Shown here: positions 16,601-23,930 of the stretch, one piece after another
Numbering within the stretch: position 1 is the stretch's first letter
Layout: each line of letters starts with the position of its first letter
Assembly: GCA_040757715.1 (NCBI GenBank)
Contig: JBFLWS010000006.1
Span: forward strand, 62,001-126,000
Length of the DNA stretch: 64,000 nt
Direction of reading: 5' to 3'
From: CAIMFV01 sp040757715
GTDB lineage: Bacteria > Pseudomonadota > Alphaproteobacteria > Caulobacterales > Caulobacteraceae
Translations under genes and position numbers: made by a program
The notes under the pieces: generated by a model
Told to the model about the DNA's origin: nothing
Database searches by the model: none
What the model saw: the letters and a program-made list of their open reading frames with translations, nothing else

Positions 16601-16761
16601 TCGGCGCGGTAGTAGGGGTGCAGCCCTTCGGCGGCGAGGGCCTCTCCGGCACCGGCCCCAAGGCGGGCGGGCCCTACGCGCTGCTGCGCTACGCCGCGGA
16701 GCGGGCGGTGAGCGTGAACATCGCCGCTCAGGGCGGCGACCCGGCGCTGCTGAACCTCTAG
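13663..16761 (+). CDS. putA: bifunctional proline dehydrogenase / P5C dehydrogenase
   Basis: This 1032-residue enzyme oxidises proline to glutamate in two steps. The FAD-dependent proline dehydrogenase barrel lies in roughly residues 170-450 (GEGARTAADGERYERIY, RLVKGAYWDSEIKRAQ, YPQFATHNAHTLA). The NAD-dependent aldehyde dehydrogenase follows (SPWNFPLAIFTGQIAAAL, catalytic Glu in AETGG, catalytic Cys in GQRCSALR). It lacks the N-terminal ribbon-helix-helix DNA-binding domain of the ~1320-residue E. coli PutA, so it cannot autorepress, and the divergent Lrp-type gene takes that role. Its last 4 bases overlap the convergent hydrolase. Confidence 0.95.
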   Translation: MPSFDDLDHIKYRDEASAVADLLAACPLAPHDRAEVVAEAVELVRGARKAVVKQGVVESFLQEFSLGTREGLALMCLAEALLRTPDEHTRDRLIAEKIGSADWASHAGKSDSVFVNASTWGLMLTGKLVDVDEEAKRDLSGFIMRLAGRLGEPVIRQAVGAAVKIMGEQFVLGRTIEAAIARAKRENFLCSFDMLGEGARTAADGERYERIYADAIHAVGKAKTGEGPETGHGVSVKLSALSPRYEATQEDRVWSELYPRLKRLALIAAQYDLNFAIDAEEADRLVLSLKLVDRLAREPDLGGWRGLGVVVQAYQKRSLRVIEALAALSRDTGRRLMVRLVKGAYWDSEIKRAQVLGRPDYPVWTTKPATDLCYLVCAKALIDAAPHLYPQFATHNAHTLAAVRRLADHAGVRIEHQRLHGMGEALYAAAAQRQPGLTVRAYAPVGGHEELLPYLVRRLLENGANTSFVHALLDERIPADQVVKDPVALVEAHPGPHARIPAPPHLYGEERLNSSGPDLSIVAERHRLAAAASAAAATRHLGRPIVGGEERVGEHEREARSPIDRTRLLGLCADAAPADIEDAFRLARAAQPAWNRLGGARRAQVLRAMGEALETHQDELIGLAVLEAGKSYADAIAEVREAVDFCRYYALQAEKLFAGPEVLRGPVGETNSLSLHGRGVFVCISPWNFPLAIFTGQIAAALAAGNAVLAKPAEQTPLIAAAAVRLFHGAGLDPRLLALLPGRGESVGAALVRHPELDGVAFTGGTETAWAINRTLADRKGPIVPFIAETGGLNGLFVDTTALREQVLDDVILSAFGSAGQRCSALRILFLPKDTADQIIEGLKGAMDALVVGDPADARTDIGPVIDEEARAGLEAHLARLTREDRVLHRAPLTRAPGTGLFFAPALAEIPSADYLEKEVFGPILHVVRYDPEKLPAVARSLAERGYGLTLGVHSRIEAFAEEVEALVPAGNVYVNRSIIGAVVGVQPFGGEGLSGTGPKAGGPYALLRYAAERAVSVNIAAQGGDPALLNL

Positions 16762-17603
16762 ATCGTCTCAGCGGTGAGGAAGTCGATCACGAGGCGGCTC
16801 GCCGCCTCGGGGGCGTCCACCGGAATCCAGTGGCCGACGCCGTCGAGGCGGGCGTAGCGGAACGGCGCGTCCATATATTTCACCGAGCCGGTCATCTGGT
16901 CTTCGGCGAGGGCGATGTCGTCGCTGGACCAGACCCCGAGCACGGGGGTGCGCACCCGCCCGATGGGCCGGCCGAACAGCAGCTTGAAATTGGCGCGATA
17001 CCAGTTGATCGCCGCGGTCAGCCGTCCCGGCCGGGACAGGTCGCGCGCCCAGATCGCCGCTTCGGGATTGTTCTTGGTCATAACCCGCAGGATGCGGAAA
17101 TCCCCGGCGCGGAACACCGCCTCGGCGAAGCCGCGCGCCTGGAACATCAAGACGTACCAGCCCTTCAGCTTCTGTTCGAACCCGCCGTCGGCATAGGACG
17201 AGGGGTGCCCCACCGAGAAGACGACATAGCGCCGGAACCGCTCGGGATGGCGGGCGACCAGGGCCCAGCCGACGATAGCGCCCCAGTCGTGGGCCACGAG
17301 GTCGACCTGATCGAGGCCGAGGGCGTCGAGAAGGGCGATGGCGTCGGCGATGATCTTGTCGAGGGCGTAGTCGGCTTCGCTTGCCGGGGCGCTGGTCTCC
17401 CCAAAGCCGCGCTGGTCCGGCGCGACCACGCGGAACCCAGCCTGCACCAGGGACGGGATCATCTTGCGCCACAGATCGGCGGAATCCGGAAAGCCGTGCA
17501 GCATCAGCACCGGCCGCCCCTGCCCGGCCAGGGTCACGCTGAGCTCAATGCCGTTGAGGTGAAAGCTGCGGCGTTCCACCGCGATGTCGCTCGAGGTCTG
17601 CAT
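16758..17603 (-). CDS. alpha/beta hydrolase, epoxide hydrolase-like
   Basis: This 281-residue protein starts at 17603 behind AGGATGG, and a longer frame upstream is unconvincing. An oxyanion-type HGFPDS motif comes first, then the nucleophile region VAHDWGAIVGW with Asp, and a C-terminal His in GVGHWIPVDAP. Asp as nucleophile and the HGFP motif are typical of soluble epoxide hydrolases and haloalkane dehalogenases. The cap domain contains the WYVLMFQ segment typical of epoxide hydrolases. The substrate is unknown. Confidence 0.85.
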   Translation of the reverse strand: MQTSSDIAVERRSFHLNGIELSVTLAGQGRPVLMLHGFPDSADLWRKMIPSLVQAGFRVVAPDQRGFGETSAPASEADYALDKIIADAIALLDALGLDQVDLVAHDWGAIVGWALVARHPERFRRYVVFSVGHPSSYADGGFEQKLKGWYVLMFQARGFAEAVFRAGDFRILRVMTKNNPEAAIWARDLSRPGRLTAAINWYRANFKLLFGRPIGRVRTPVLGVWSSDDIALAEDQMTGSVKYMDAPFRYARLDGVGHWIPVDAPEAASRLVIDFLTAETI

Positions 17604-17755
17604 TTCACCATCCTGCCCGATTTGCCCGCGCATGGCTTGACCCTGCGCGCCAACCGCCTTGCCCCACGCTGTGGCGTCCAGGGTCAACTTCTCCGCCACC
17701 GCCCTGCTATCAAGACCAGCACAACATCGCCTCAGACGATGTGGAGGAGACACGC

Positions 17756-18586
17756 ATGCAAATCGCCAAGTCGCAGGTGCTGATCACCGGCGCCGGGTCC
17801 GGCATCGGCCGCGAAACTGCCCTCGCCTTCGCCCGCGCCGGCGCGAGCGTCGCCGCCTCGGACATCGACCTCGCCGGCCTCGCCGCCCTGAAGGCCGACG
17901 CCGCCGAAGAGGGGCTGGCCCTCCGCACTGCACGCCTCGACGTCACCGACCCGGCCAGCTGGGACGCCCTCGCGGCCGAACTGAAGGCGGCGAACGCCCT
18001 GCCCGACATCCTGGTCAACAACGCAGGCGTCGGCTTCTTCGGCGCGCTGCTGGAGACGCCCATGGAGGTCTATGAGCGGGTGCTGCGCATCAATGTGCTA
18101 GGGGTGGTCATAGGCTGCCAGACCTTCGCCCCGGCCATGATCGCCTCGGGCCGTCCGTCCGCCATCGTCAACATCGCCTCGGCGGCCTCGGCCAATCCCG
18201 TTCCCAACATGAACGCCTATGCGGCGTCGAAATTCGCGGTGGAGGGGCTCACCGAGAGCCTCGCCATGGAGCTGAGCCGCTCCAAGGTCCACGTGATGAG
18301 CGTGCATCCCGGCATCATCAACACCGCCATCGTGCGCAATCCCGTGGGGGTGGCGCCCTCGATCACCACGGCGCAGCTCGACGGGTTGCAGGCCTATTAT
18401 GTAGCCAAGGGTTGCCTGCCGGACGTGGTGGGCAAGGCCATCGTCGCCGCCGTGGCCGCCAAGAAGCCGAAGCTGTTCGTGGGCCCCATCGCCCAGCTCT
18501 CCGCCCTCATGCGCCGCTTCATGCCGACGCTCATGAAGCGCCAGCTCACCCTCGCCACCGCCGCTCAGATCGGCTTCTGGAAGTAG
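17756..18586 (+). CDS. short-chain dehydrogenase/reductase
   Basis: This 276-residue protein starts at ATG 17756 behind GGAGGAGA. The cofactor motif TGAGSGIG is at residues ~10-17, NNAG near 88, and the catalytic Ser-Tyr-Lys appears as NIASAASA...YAASK. An acidic residue (SDIDLA) after strand 2 suggests NAD rather than NADP preference. The long C-terminal region with RRFMPTLMKRQ is like the SDR group of membrane-near steroid or lipid reductases. Four bases separate it from the next gene, so the pair is likely an operon. Confidence 0.88.
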   Translation: MQIAKSQVLITGAGSGIGRETALAFARAGASVAASDIDLAGLAALKADAAEEGLALRTARLDVTDPASWDALAAELKAANALPDILVNNAGVGFFGALLETPMEVYERVLRINVLGVVIGCQTFAPAMIASGRPSAIVNIASAASANPVPNMNAYAASKFAVEGLTESLAMELSRSKVHVMSVHPGIINTAIVRNPVGVAPSITTAQLDGLQAYYVAKGCLPDVVGKAIVAAVAAKKPKLFVGPIAQLSALMRRFMPTLMKRQLTLATAAQIGFWK

Positions 18587-18590
18587 TCCC

Positions 18591-19256
18591 ATGCCCAAGC
18601 TCGGCTTCATGCAGGGCCTCGCGGCTCTGTGCCTCGTCATCCTCGCCGGCGTCTTTCTCTGGCAGCATCCTGGCGCTGCCGGCGATCGGCTGAAGCCCGC
18701 CGAGATCGACAAGTATCTCGCCGGGGTGGAACGGCTGCCCATATCCGCAGAGGAGAAGGCCGACAGCGTGAAGCGCCTGCGCGCCTGGGCCGAGGCCGAC
18801 GACGGTCGGCCGGTCTACATGCTGAACCTGATGCGCTTCTATCCGCAGGTGAAGCCCCTGCCCGGCGGTCCGGCGGCCACCATGACGCCCAAGGACGCCA
18901 ACGCCTACTACGAGAAGAAGACCCTGCCCATGGCGTTGAAGGTGGGCGCGACGGCGCCCTTCATGGGCGTGGCCCAGGGGCCGGACGTGCTGAACTACGA
19001 GCCCGCGGGCGATCGCTGGAGCCGCGCCCTGATCATCCGCTACCCCAACCGCCGGGCCTTCCTCAGCCTGGTGGCTGACCCGGCCTATCCCGCCATCGCC
19101 CCCTACAAGCTCGCCTCGCTGCAGCTGATCCTCGCCCCGTTCAGCGCCGAGATGATCATGCCGGACCTCACCTTGACCGCAGCGGCGCTGTTGCTCATCG
19201 GCTTCTTGGGTCTTGGCTGGTGGCGCGCGGAGCGCCGTTGCGCGGCTCAGCGATAG
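18591..19256 (+). CDS. membrane protein with DUF1330-like domain
   Basis: This 221-residue protein has one N-terminal membrane helix (~7-24, GLAALCLVILAGVFLW), a middle soluble domain containing RPVYMLNLMRFYPQ and IIRYPNRRAFLSLV, and a C-terminal helix (~190-210, LTLTAAALLLIGFLGLGWW). The middle segment resembles the dimeric alpha/beta-barrel of DUF1330 proteins (proteins starting with a similar VYMLNLLRF strand). Function is unknown. It is co-directional with the SDR gene. Confidence 0.7.
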   Translation: MPKLGFMQGLAALCLVILAGVFLWQHPGAAGDRLKPAEIDKYLAGVERLPISAEEKADSVKRLRAWAEADDGRPVYMLNLMRFYPQVKPLPGGPAATMTPKDANAYYEKKTLPMALKVGATAPFMGVAQGPDVLNYEPAGDRWSRALIIRYPNRRAFLSLVADPAYPAIAPYKLASLQLILAPFSAEMIMPDLTLTAAALLLIGFLGLGWWRAERRCAAQR

Positions 19257-19334
19257 GGCTTAAGCTCGACAAAAATAGCATTATTCGTGCCAATTAAAAT
19301 CGGACCCGGCGACGGGCCAAGGGAGGACAGGGGC

Positions 19335-21281
19335 ATGGGACGTAAGGCTTGGATCGCCGCGGCGGCGACGATGGCGCTCATCGCGGGCGCAGGGCTGGCG
19401 GGCTGCGACAAGGCGGCCAAGACAGTGGCGAGCGCGCAGGACGCCCATGCCGACGCGGCCAGCGTCTCCATGGCCGCCTCCACCAAGCCCTATCCGGACG
19501 AGGTCTATTGGGGCGACACCCACCTGCACACCATGGACTCCAACGACGCCATCATGTTCGGCACGCGCCTGTCGCCGGAAGACGCCCTGCGCTTCGCCCG
19601 CGGCGAGGAGGTGACCACCGGCTCGGGCATGAAGGCCAAGCTCGACCGGCCGCTGGATTTTCTGGTGGTCACCGACCACTCGGAAGGCATCGGCACCGGC
19701 AGGGAGATCTACAACGGCAACCAGGCCTATCTCGTCGACCCCACCATCAAGCGCTGGAACGAGATGATGCACGGCCCCCGCTCCGAGCAGGAAAAGGCGG
19801 CGCTGGAGCTGATCAAGGCCTTCACCCAGCAGAAGCTGCCCGCCGGCATGACCAACATCGCCAACATCATCAAGACCACCACCTCGGTGTGGGCCGAGCA
19901 CGTGGCCACGGTGGAGCGCTACAACGAGCCGGGCAAGTTCACCGCCTTCGAGGGCTATGAATACACCTCGACCCCCAAGGGCGATAACCTGCACCGCAAC
20001 GTCATCTTCCGCGACGGGCCGGACAAGGTCGGCAAGATCATTCCGTTCAGCTCGCTGGCCAGCCCAGATCCCGAGAAGCTGTGGGCCTTCCTCGCCAATT
20101 ATGAAAAGACCACCGGCGGCAAGGTCATCGCCATCCCGCACAACAGCGACCTCTCCAACGGCCTGATGTTCGCCCTCACCGACGTGGAGGGCAAGCCGCT
20201 CACGGCCGACTACGCTCAGCGCCGGGCCCGTTGGGAGCCGCTCACCGAAGTCACCCAGATCAAGGGCGACTCCGAAGCTCACCCCTATCTGTCCCCCAAT
20301 GACGAATTCGCCGACTTCGGCCACGCCGGCTGGGACCAGGGCAATCTCGACCTGTCCCAGGCCAAGACCAAGGACATGCTGGCCGGGGACTACGCCCGCG
20401 AGGCGCTGAAGCGCGGCCTCCTGTTGCAGGCCAAGCTGGGGGTGAACCCCTACAAGTTCGGCATGATCGGGGCCACCGACTCCCACTCCGGCCTCTCCTC
20501 GCATGGGGAAGCGCACTACTTCGCCCACGACGGCGGCTCCGAGCAGGGCGAGGAACGGGCCGGCCACCTGCAGATGTCTCCGGCCGGCGCCGCGGGCCTG
20601 ATGCGCTACGGCTGGCAGTTCATGTCCGGGGGCTACACCGCCGTGTGGGCCAAGGCCAACACCCGCGCCGACCTGTTCGACTCCATGGCCAAGAAGGAAG
20701 TCTACGGCACCACCGGCACGCGGCTGAAGCTGCGGGTGTTCGGCGGCTGGGACTTCAAGACCGCGGACCTCAAGGGCGACTATGTGAAGGCCGGCTACAG
20801 CCGCGGGGCGCCCATGGGCGGCGACCTGCCGGCGGGCAAGCACAAGGGCGCACCGAGCTTCATCATCACCGCCACCAAGGACCCGCTGGGCGCCAATCTC
20901 GACCGCGTGCAGGTGGTGAAGGGCTGGATCGACGCCAAGGGCGTGACCCACGAGCAGGTCTACAACGCCGCTTGGTCGAGCCCGGACAAGCGCAAGCTCG
21001 GCAAGGACGGCAAGCTGCCGGCGGTGGGCGACACGGTGGACATCAAGACCGCCACCTGGAAGGACACCATCGGCGCGCCGCAGCTCTCCACCGTATGGAA
21101 GGACCCGCACTTCAACGCCAAGGAGCACGCCTTCTACTATGTGCGGGTGCTGGAGATCCCCACTCCGCGCTGGCCGGCCTACGACGCCCTGCGCTTCGGG
21201 GCCAAGATCCCCGATGGGGCGTGGCTGAAGGCGCAGCAACGCGGCTATTCCTCGCCCATCTGGTACGATCCGCAGGGCTGA
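19335..21281 (+). CDS. DUF3604-family lipoprotein, PHP-like metal-dependent domain
   Basis: This 648-residue protein starts at ATG 19335, behind GGGAGGACAG. An N-terminal lipoprotein signal ends LAGC (Cys ~24), so the protein is probably anchored to a periplasmic membrane face. The DUF3604 domain begins with EVYWGDTHLHTMDS, with a metal-binding His pair as in PHP-type phosphoesterases, and VTDHSEGIG follows. Large DUF3604 proteins recur in marine and soil proteobacteria beside PpiC-type isomerase and HupE/UreJ genes, exactly as here. The biochemical role is not established. Confidence 0.85.
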   Translation: MGRKAWIAAAATMALIAGAGLAGCDKAAKTVASAQDAHADAASVSMAASTKPYPDEVYWGDTHLHTMDSNDAIMFGTRLSPEDALRFARGEEVTTGSGMKAKLDRPLDFLVVTDHSEGIGTGREIYNGNQAYLVDPTIKRWNEMMHGPRSEQEKAALELIKAFTQQKLPAGMTNIANIIKTTTSVWAEHVATVERYNEPGKFTAFEGYEYTSTPKGDNLHRNVIFRDGPDKVGKIIPFSSLASPDPEKLWAFLANYEKTTGGKVIAIPHNSDLSNGLMFALTDVEGKPLTADYAQRRARWEPLTEVTQIKGDSEAHPYLSPNDEFADFGHAGWDQGNLDLSQAKTKDMLAGDYAREALKRGLLLQAKLGVNPYKFGMIGATDSHSGLSSHGEAHYFAHDGGSEQGEERAGHLQMSPAGAAGLMRYGWQFMSGGYTAVWAKANTRADLFDSMAKKEVYGTTGTRLKLRVFGGWDFKTADLKGDYVKAGYSRGAPMGGDLPAGKHKGAPSFIITATKDPLGANLDRVQVVKGWIDAKGVTHEQVYNAAWSSPDKRKLGKDGKLPAVGDTVDIKTATWKDTIGAPQLSTVWKDPHFNAKEHAFYYVRVLEIPTPRWPAYDALRFGAKIPDGAWLKAQQRGYSSPIWYDPQG

Positions 21282-21297
21282 AGTCACGGGGCTTTCT

Positions 21298-22137
21298 ATG
21301 TTCGATTACCGCGGATGGCTCCGGCGCGCCGCCAAGGAGCCCTTCGTCCATTTCCTGCTGCTGGGCGTCCTGGTGTTCGCCTTCAACGCCTGGCGCGACA
21401 CCCGCACGGACCTGAGCGACCGGCATATCGTGGTCACTCAGGCCGACGTGCAGCGCCTCGTCGCGCTCTACATGCAGACCTGGAACCATCCGCCCTCGCC
21501 CGCCGACGTGGACGCCCTCATCCGCGACCACGTGAAGGAGGAGATCTATTACCGCGAGGCCCTGCGCATGGGGCTCGACAAGAACGACGAGGTGGTGCGC
21601 CGGCGCATGCGCTCCAAGATGGAGTTCCTAGCCGTGACCTCGGTGGACGCCGAGACGCCCGACGGCAAGACCCTCCTCGCCTTCATGCAGACCCATCCGG
21701 AGAAGTACGGCGGCGAGCCGCGCTACAGCTTCCGCACGGTCTATGAAGGCGTGGGCGCGTCGGCCCGGGCCGCGGCCCTGCACGATCTCGCGAGCGCACA
21801 TGGGAACGCTGATCTGAAGGGCGCCGGCCAGCGCATCGACGCCCCCGCCGCCCTCGCCAAGGCCACCAAGGCGGATATCGCCGCGGCCTTCGGCCAGGCC
21901 TTCGCCAACGCCGTGGCCAAGGCGCCGGTGGGCAGGTGGGCCGGACCGTTCGAGTCCAGCTTCGGCCTCAATCTGGTGCGCGTGGCCCAGGTCGCCGCGC
22001 CGGCGCCGCTGAGCCTCGCCCAGGTGCGCCGCGACGTGGAGAACGACTGGCGCGCCGAGACCTTGGCCAAGCGCGAGGCCGCGGGATACCAGGCGCTGCT
22101 CGACGGCTACGACGTGAAGATCGAGAAGCCGCAATGA
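21298..22137 (+). CDS. membrane-anchored peptidylprolyl isomerase, parvulin/SurA-like
   Basis: This 279-residue protein has an N-terminal membrane helix (~17-31, FVHFLLLGVLVFAFNAW), a SurA-like helical region (DALIRDHVKEEIYYREALRM) and a C-terminal parvulin-type rotamase domain (VGRWAGPFESSFGLNLVRV). The catalytic domain faces the periplasm. It lies 16 bases after the DUF3604 gene and its stop overlaps the HupE start (ATGA), so it may fold the DUF3604 lipoprotein or HupE-family partner. Confidence 0.82.
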   Translation: MFDYRGWLRRAAKEPFVHFLLLGVLVFAFNAWRDTRTDLSDRHIVVTQADVQRLVALYMQTWNHPPSPADVDALIRDHVKEEIYYREALRMGLDKNDEVVRRRMRSKMEFLAVTSVDAETPDGKTLLAFMQTHPEKYGGEPRYSFRTVYEGVGASARAAALHDLASAHGNADLKGAGQRIDAPAALAKATKADIAAAFGQAFANAVAKAPVGRWAGPFESSFGLNLVRVAQVAAPAPLSLAQVRRDVENDWRAETLAKREAAGYQALLDGYDVKIEKPQ

Positions 22138-23120
22138 GCCGGGCGGCGCGCCTGTTCGCTCTCCTGGCGCTGGTTATGGCCTTCGCCCCGGCCCGCGCCG
22201 ACGAGCTGAAGCCGGGCTATCTGGAGCTGACCCAGACCGCGCCCCTCGACTGGAAACTCACCTGGAAGGCCCCCCAGAAGGCCGGCCTGATCGGCGTCGC
22301 CTCGCCCAAGCTGCCCGACGACTGCTCGTTCAAGGAGACCCGCCGCCAGATGGACGGCGTCGCCCTGCGCTCCGAGGGCGAGGTGCATTGCAAGAGGCCC
22401 CTGGCCGGGCGGGCCATCGGCCTTGCGGGGCTTGAAAACACCATTTCCGACGTGCTGGTGCGCGTGGCCCCCACGGGCGAGCCGGTGCAGGCCTCGCGCC
22501 TCACCCCCACCGACACCATGACCGAGGTGAAGGCGCGGGCCGACGCCTGGAACGTGGCGCGCACCTATCTGGCGCTCGGGGTGCAGCACATCCTCACCGG
22601 CTATGACCACCTGCTGTTCGTGGTGTCGCTGGTGCTCTTGCTGCGCGGCGGCTGGCGCATCATCAAGACGGTGACCGCCTTCACCCTCGCCCACTCCATC
22701 ACGCTGGCCGGCGCGGCGCTAGGCTATTTCAGCCTGCCCCAGGCGCCGGTGGAGAGCGTCATCGCCCTTTCCATCATCTTCCTCGCCGTGGAGATCGCCA
22801 AGGCCAAGCCCGGCCAGTTCCGGCTCTCAGAGCAGTACCCCTGGGCGGTGTCGTTCAGCTTCGGCCTGCTGCACGGCTTCGGTTTCGCTGGGGCGCTAAA
22901 GGAGATCGGCCTGCCCCACGGCGAGGTTCCAGCGGCGTTGCTCAGCTTCAACATCGGGGTGGAGATCGGCCAGCTGGTCATCGTCGGCTGCGCGGTGACT
23001 GCGGTGAGCCTGATCGGCTGGATCGCCCCCTCGCGCCTGCGACCGGCCACGCTCACTGCGGCCTATGTCATCGGGGCCCTGGCCAGCGGCTGGTTCATCA
23101 ACCGGACTTTAGCGTCCTGA
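22134..23120 (+). CDS. HupE/UreJ-family membrane protein
   Basis: This 328-residue protein has a signal peptide (~1-22, cleaved after ARA), a periplasmic N-terminal domain to ~150, and a C-terminal HupE/UreJ-2 membrane domain of about six helices starting ARTYLALGVQHILTGYDHLLFVVSL. The His/Asp motif GVQHILTGYDHL and LLHGFGFAG are family signatures. Classical HupE/UreJ proteins import nickel. This longer version with a periplasmic head has no proven substrate. It is translationally coupled to the isomerase gene. Confidence 0.85.
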   Translation: MSRAARLFALLALVMAFAPARADELKPGYLELTQTAPLDWKLTWKAPQKAGLIGVASPKLPDDCSFKETRRQMDGVALRSEGEVHCKRPLAGRAIGLAGLENTISDVLVRVAPTGEPVQASRLTPTDTMTEVKARADAWNVARTYLALGVQHILTGYDHLLFVVSLVLLLRGGWRIIKTVTAFTLAHSITLAGAALGYFSLPQAPVESVIALSIIFLAVEIAKAKPGQFRLSEQYPWAVSFSFGLLHGFGFAGALKEIGLPHGEVPAALLSFNIGVEIGQLVIVGCAVTAVSLIGWIAPSRLRPATLTAAYVIGALASGWFINRTLAS

Positions 23121-23188
23121 GGCTTGCGCTCCTGAACTCGGACCTTTGGAGCGTTGTCCTACGCGACATTTCCTGAAACAAGCGGGCC

Positions 23189-23881
23189 ATGTGCTCCCCC
23201 GCCTCAGCTTTGCTTGATCGTCCCGTCTGGTCCGCCCTCACCACCACCTGGCGTAGCTTGGCGGAGGGCGACGAGCGGGCCCTGCGTCTCGCAGCCGACT
23301 TCGGTGTGTTCGCCGCCCTGCGCGAGGATAGCGACGACGCCCGATCCGCCCTCGCCGCGCTTTGCCCTGCCGGCGCGGGTCTTGGCCTGGTGGAGACCGC
23401 GCCGGTCGCCCCGCCCCCCGAGCTTGAGCTGATCTCCAACGCCGCCTGCGATCAGATGGTGGCGGAAACGCTCTCGCCCATCGAGGTGAAGTTCGAGGTG
23501 GTGGAGCTTGGCGACGCGGACGCGCCGGAGATGCTGGCCCTCGCCCGCCTCACCGAGCCCGGCCCCTTCTACGCCCGCACCCATGAGCTCGGCCGCTTCA
23601 TCGGCGTGAAGCGGGACGGGCGGCTGGCGGCCATGGCCGGCGAGCGCATGCGCTTCCCCGGCTATTGCGAGGTGAGCGGGGTCTGCACCCATCCTGATTT
23701 TCGGGGTCACGGCTACGCCGCCGGGCTGTCCTCGCTGGTGGCGCAAAACATCGTCGCCCGCGGTGAGACGCCCTTCCTGCATGTCTATCCGCACAATCGC
23801 CCGGCCATCGCCATCTATGAAGCGCTCGGTTTTCAGCATCGGCGCAGCATGACCCTGACCATTCTCGGACGACGGTCCTGA
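23189..23881 (+). CDS. GNAT-family N-acetyltransferase, FR47-like
   Basis: This 230-residue protein has a C-terminal GNAT fold with the acetyl-CoA motif V-C-T-H-P-D-F-R-G-H-G-Y-A near residues 165-178 and the closing HVYPHNRPAIAIYEALGF. The N-terminal ~90 residues are a less conserved half-domain. The family acetylates small amines or protein N-termini with acetyl-CoA. No neighbour indicates the substrate. Confidence 0.85.
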   Translation: MCSPASALLDRPVWSALTTTWRSLAEGDERALRLAADFGVFAALREDSDDARSALAALCPAGAGLGLVETAPVAPPPELELISNAACDQMVAETLSPIEVKFEVVELGDADAPEMLALARLTEPGPFYARTHELGRFIGVKRDGRLAAMAGERMRFPGYCEVSGVCTHPDFRGHGYAAGLSSLVAQNIVARGETPFLHVYPHNRPAIAIYEALGFQHRRSMTLTILGRRS

Positions 23882-23930
23882 CACAAAGATTGCAAATTAA
23901 ATCATTTACACGCGATACTTAGGTGACGAG

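Noticed and set aside
19281..21287. Long reverse open frame opposite the DUF3604 gene
   Set aside because: It is low-complexity, and the forward frame carries a lipoprotein signal and the GDTHLH motif.
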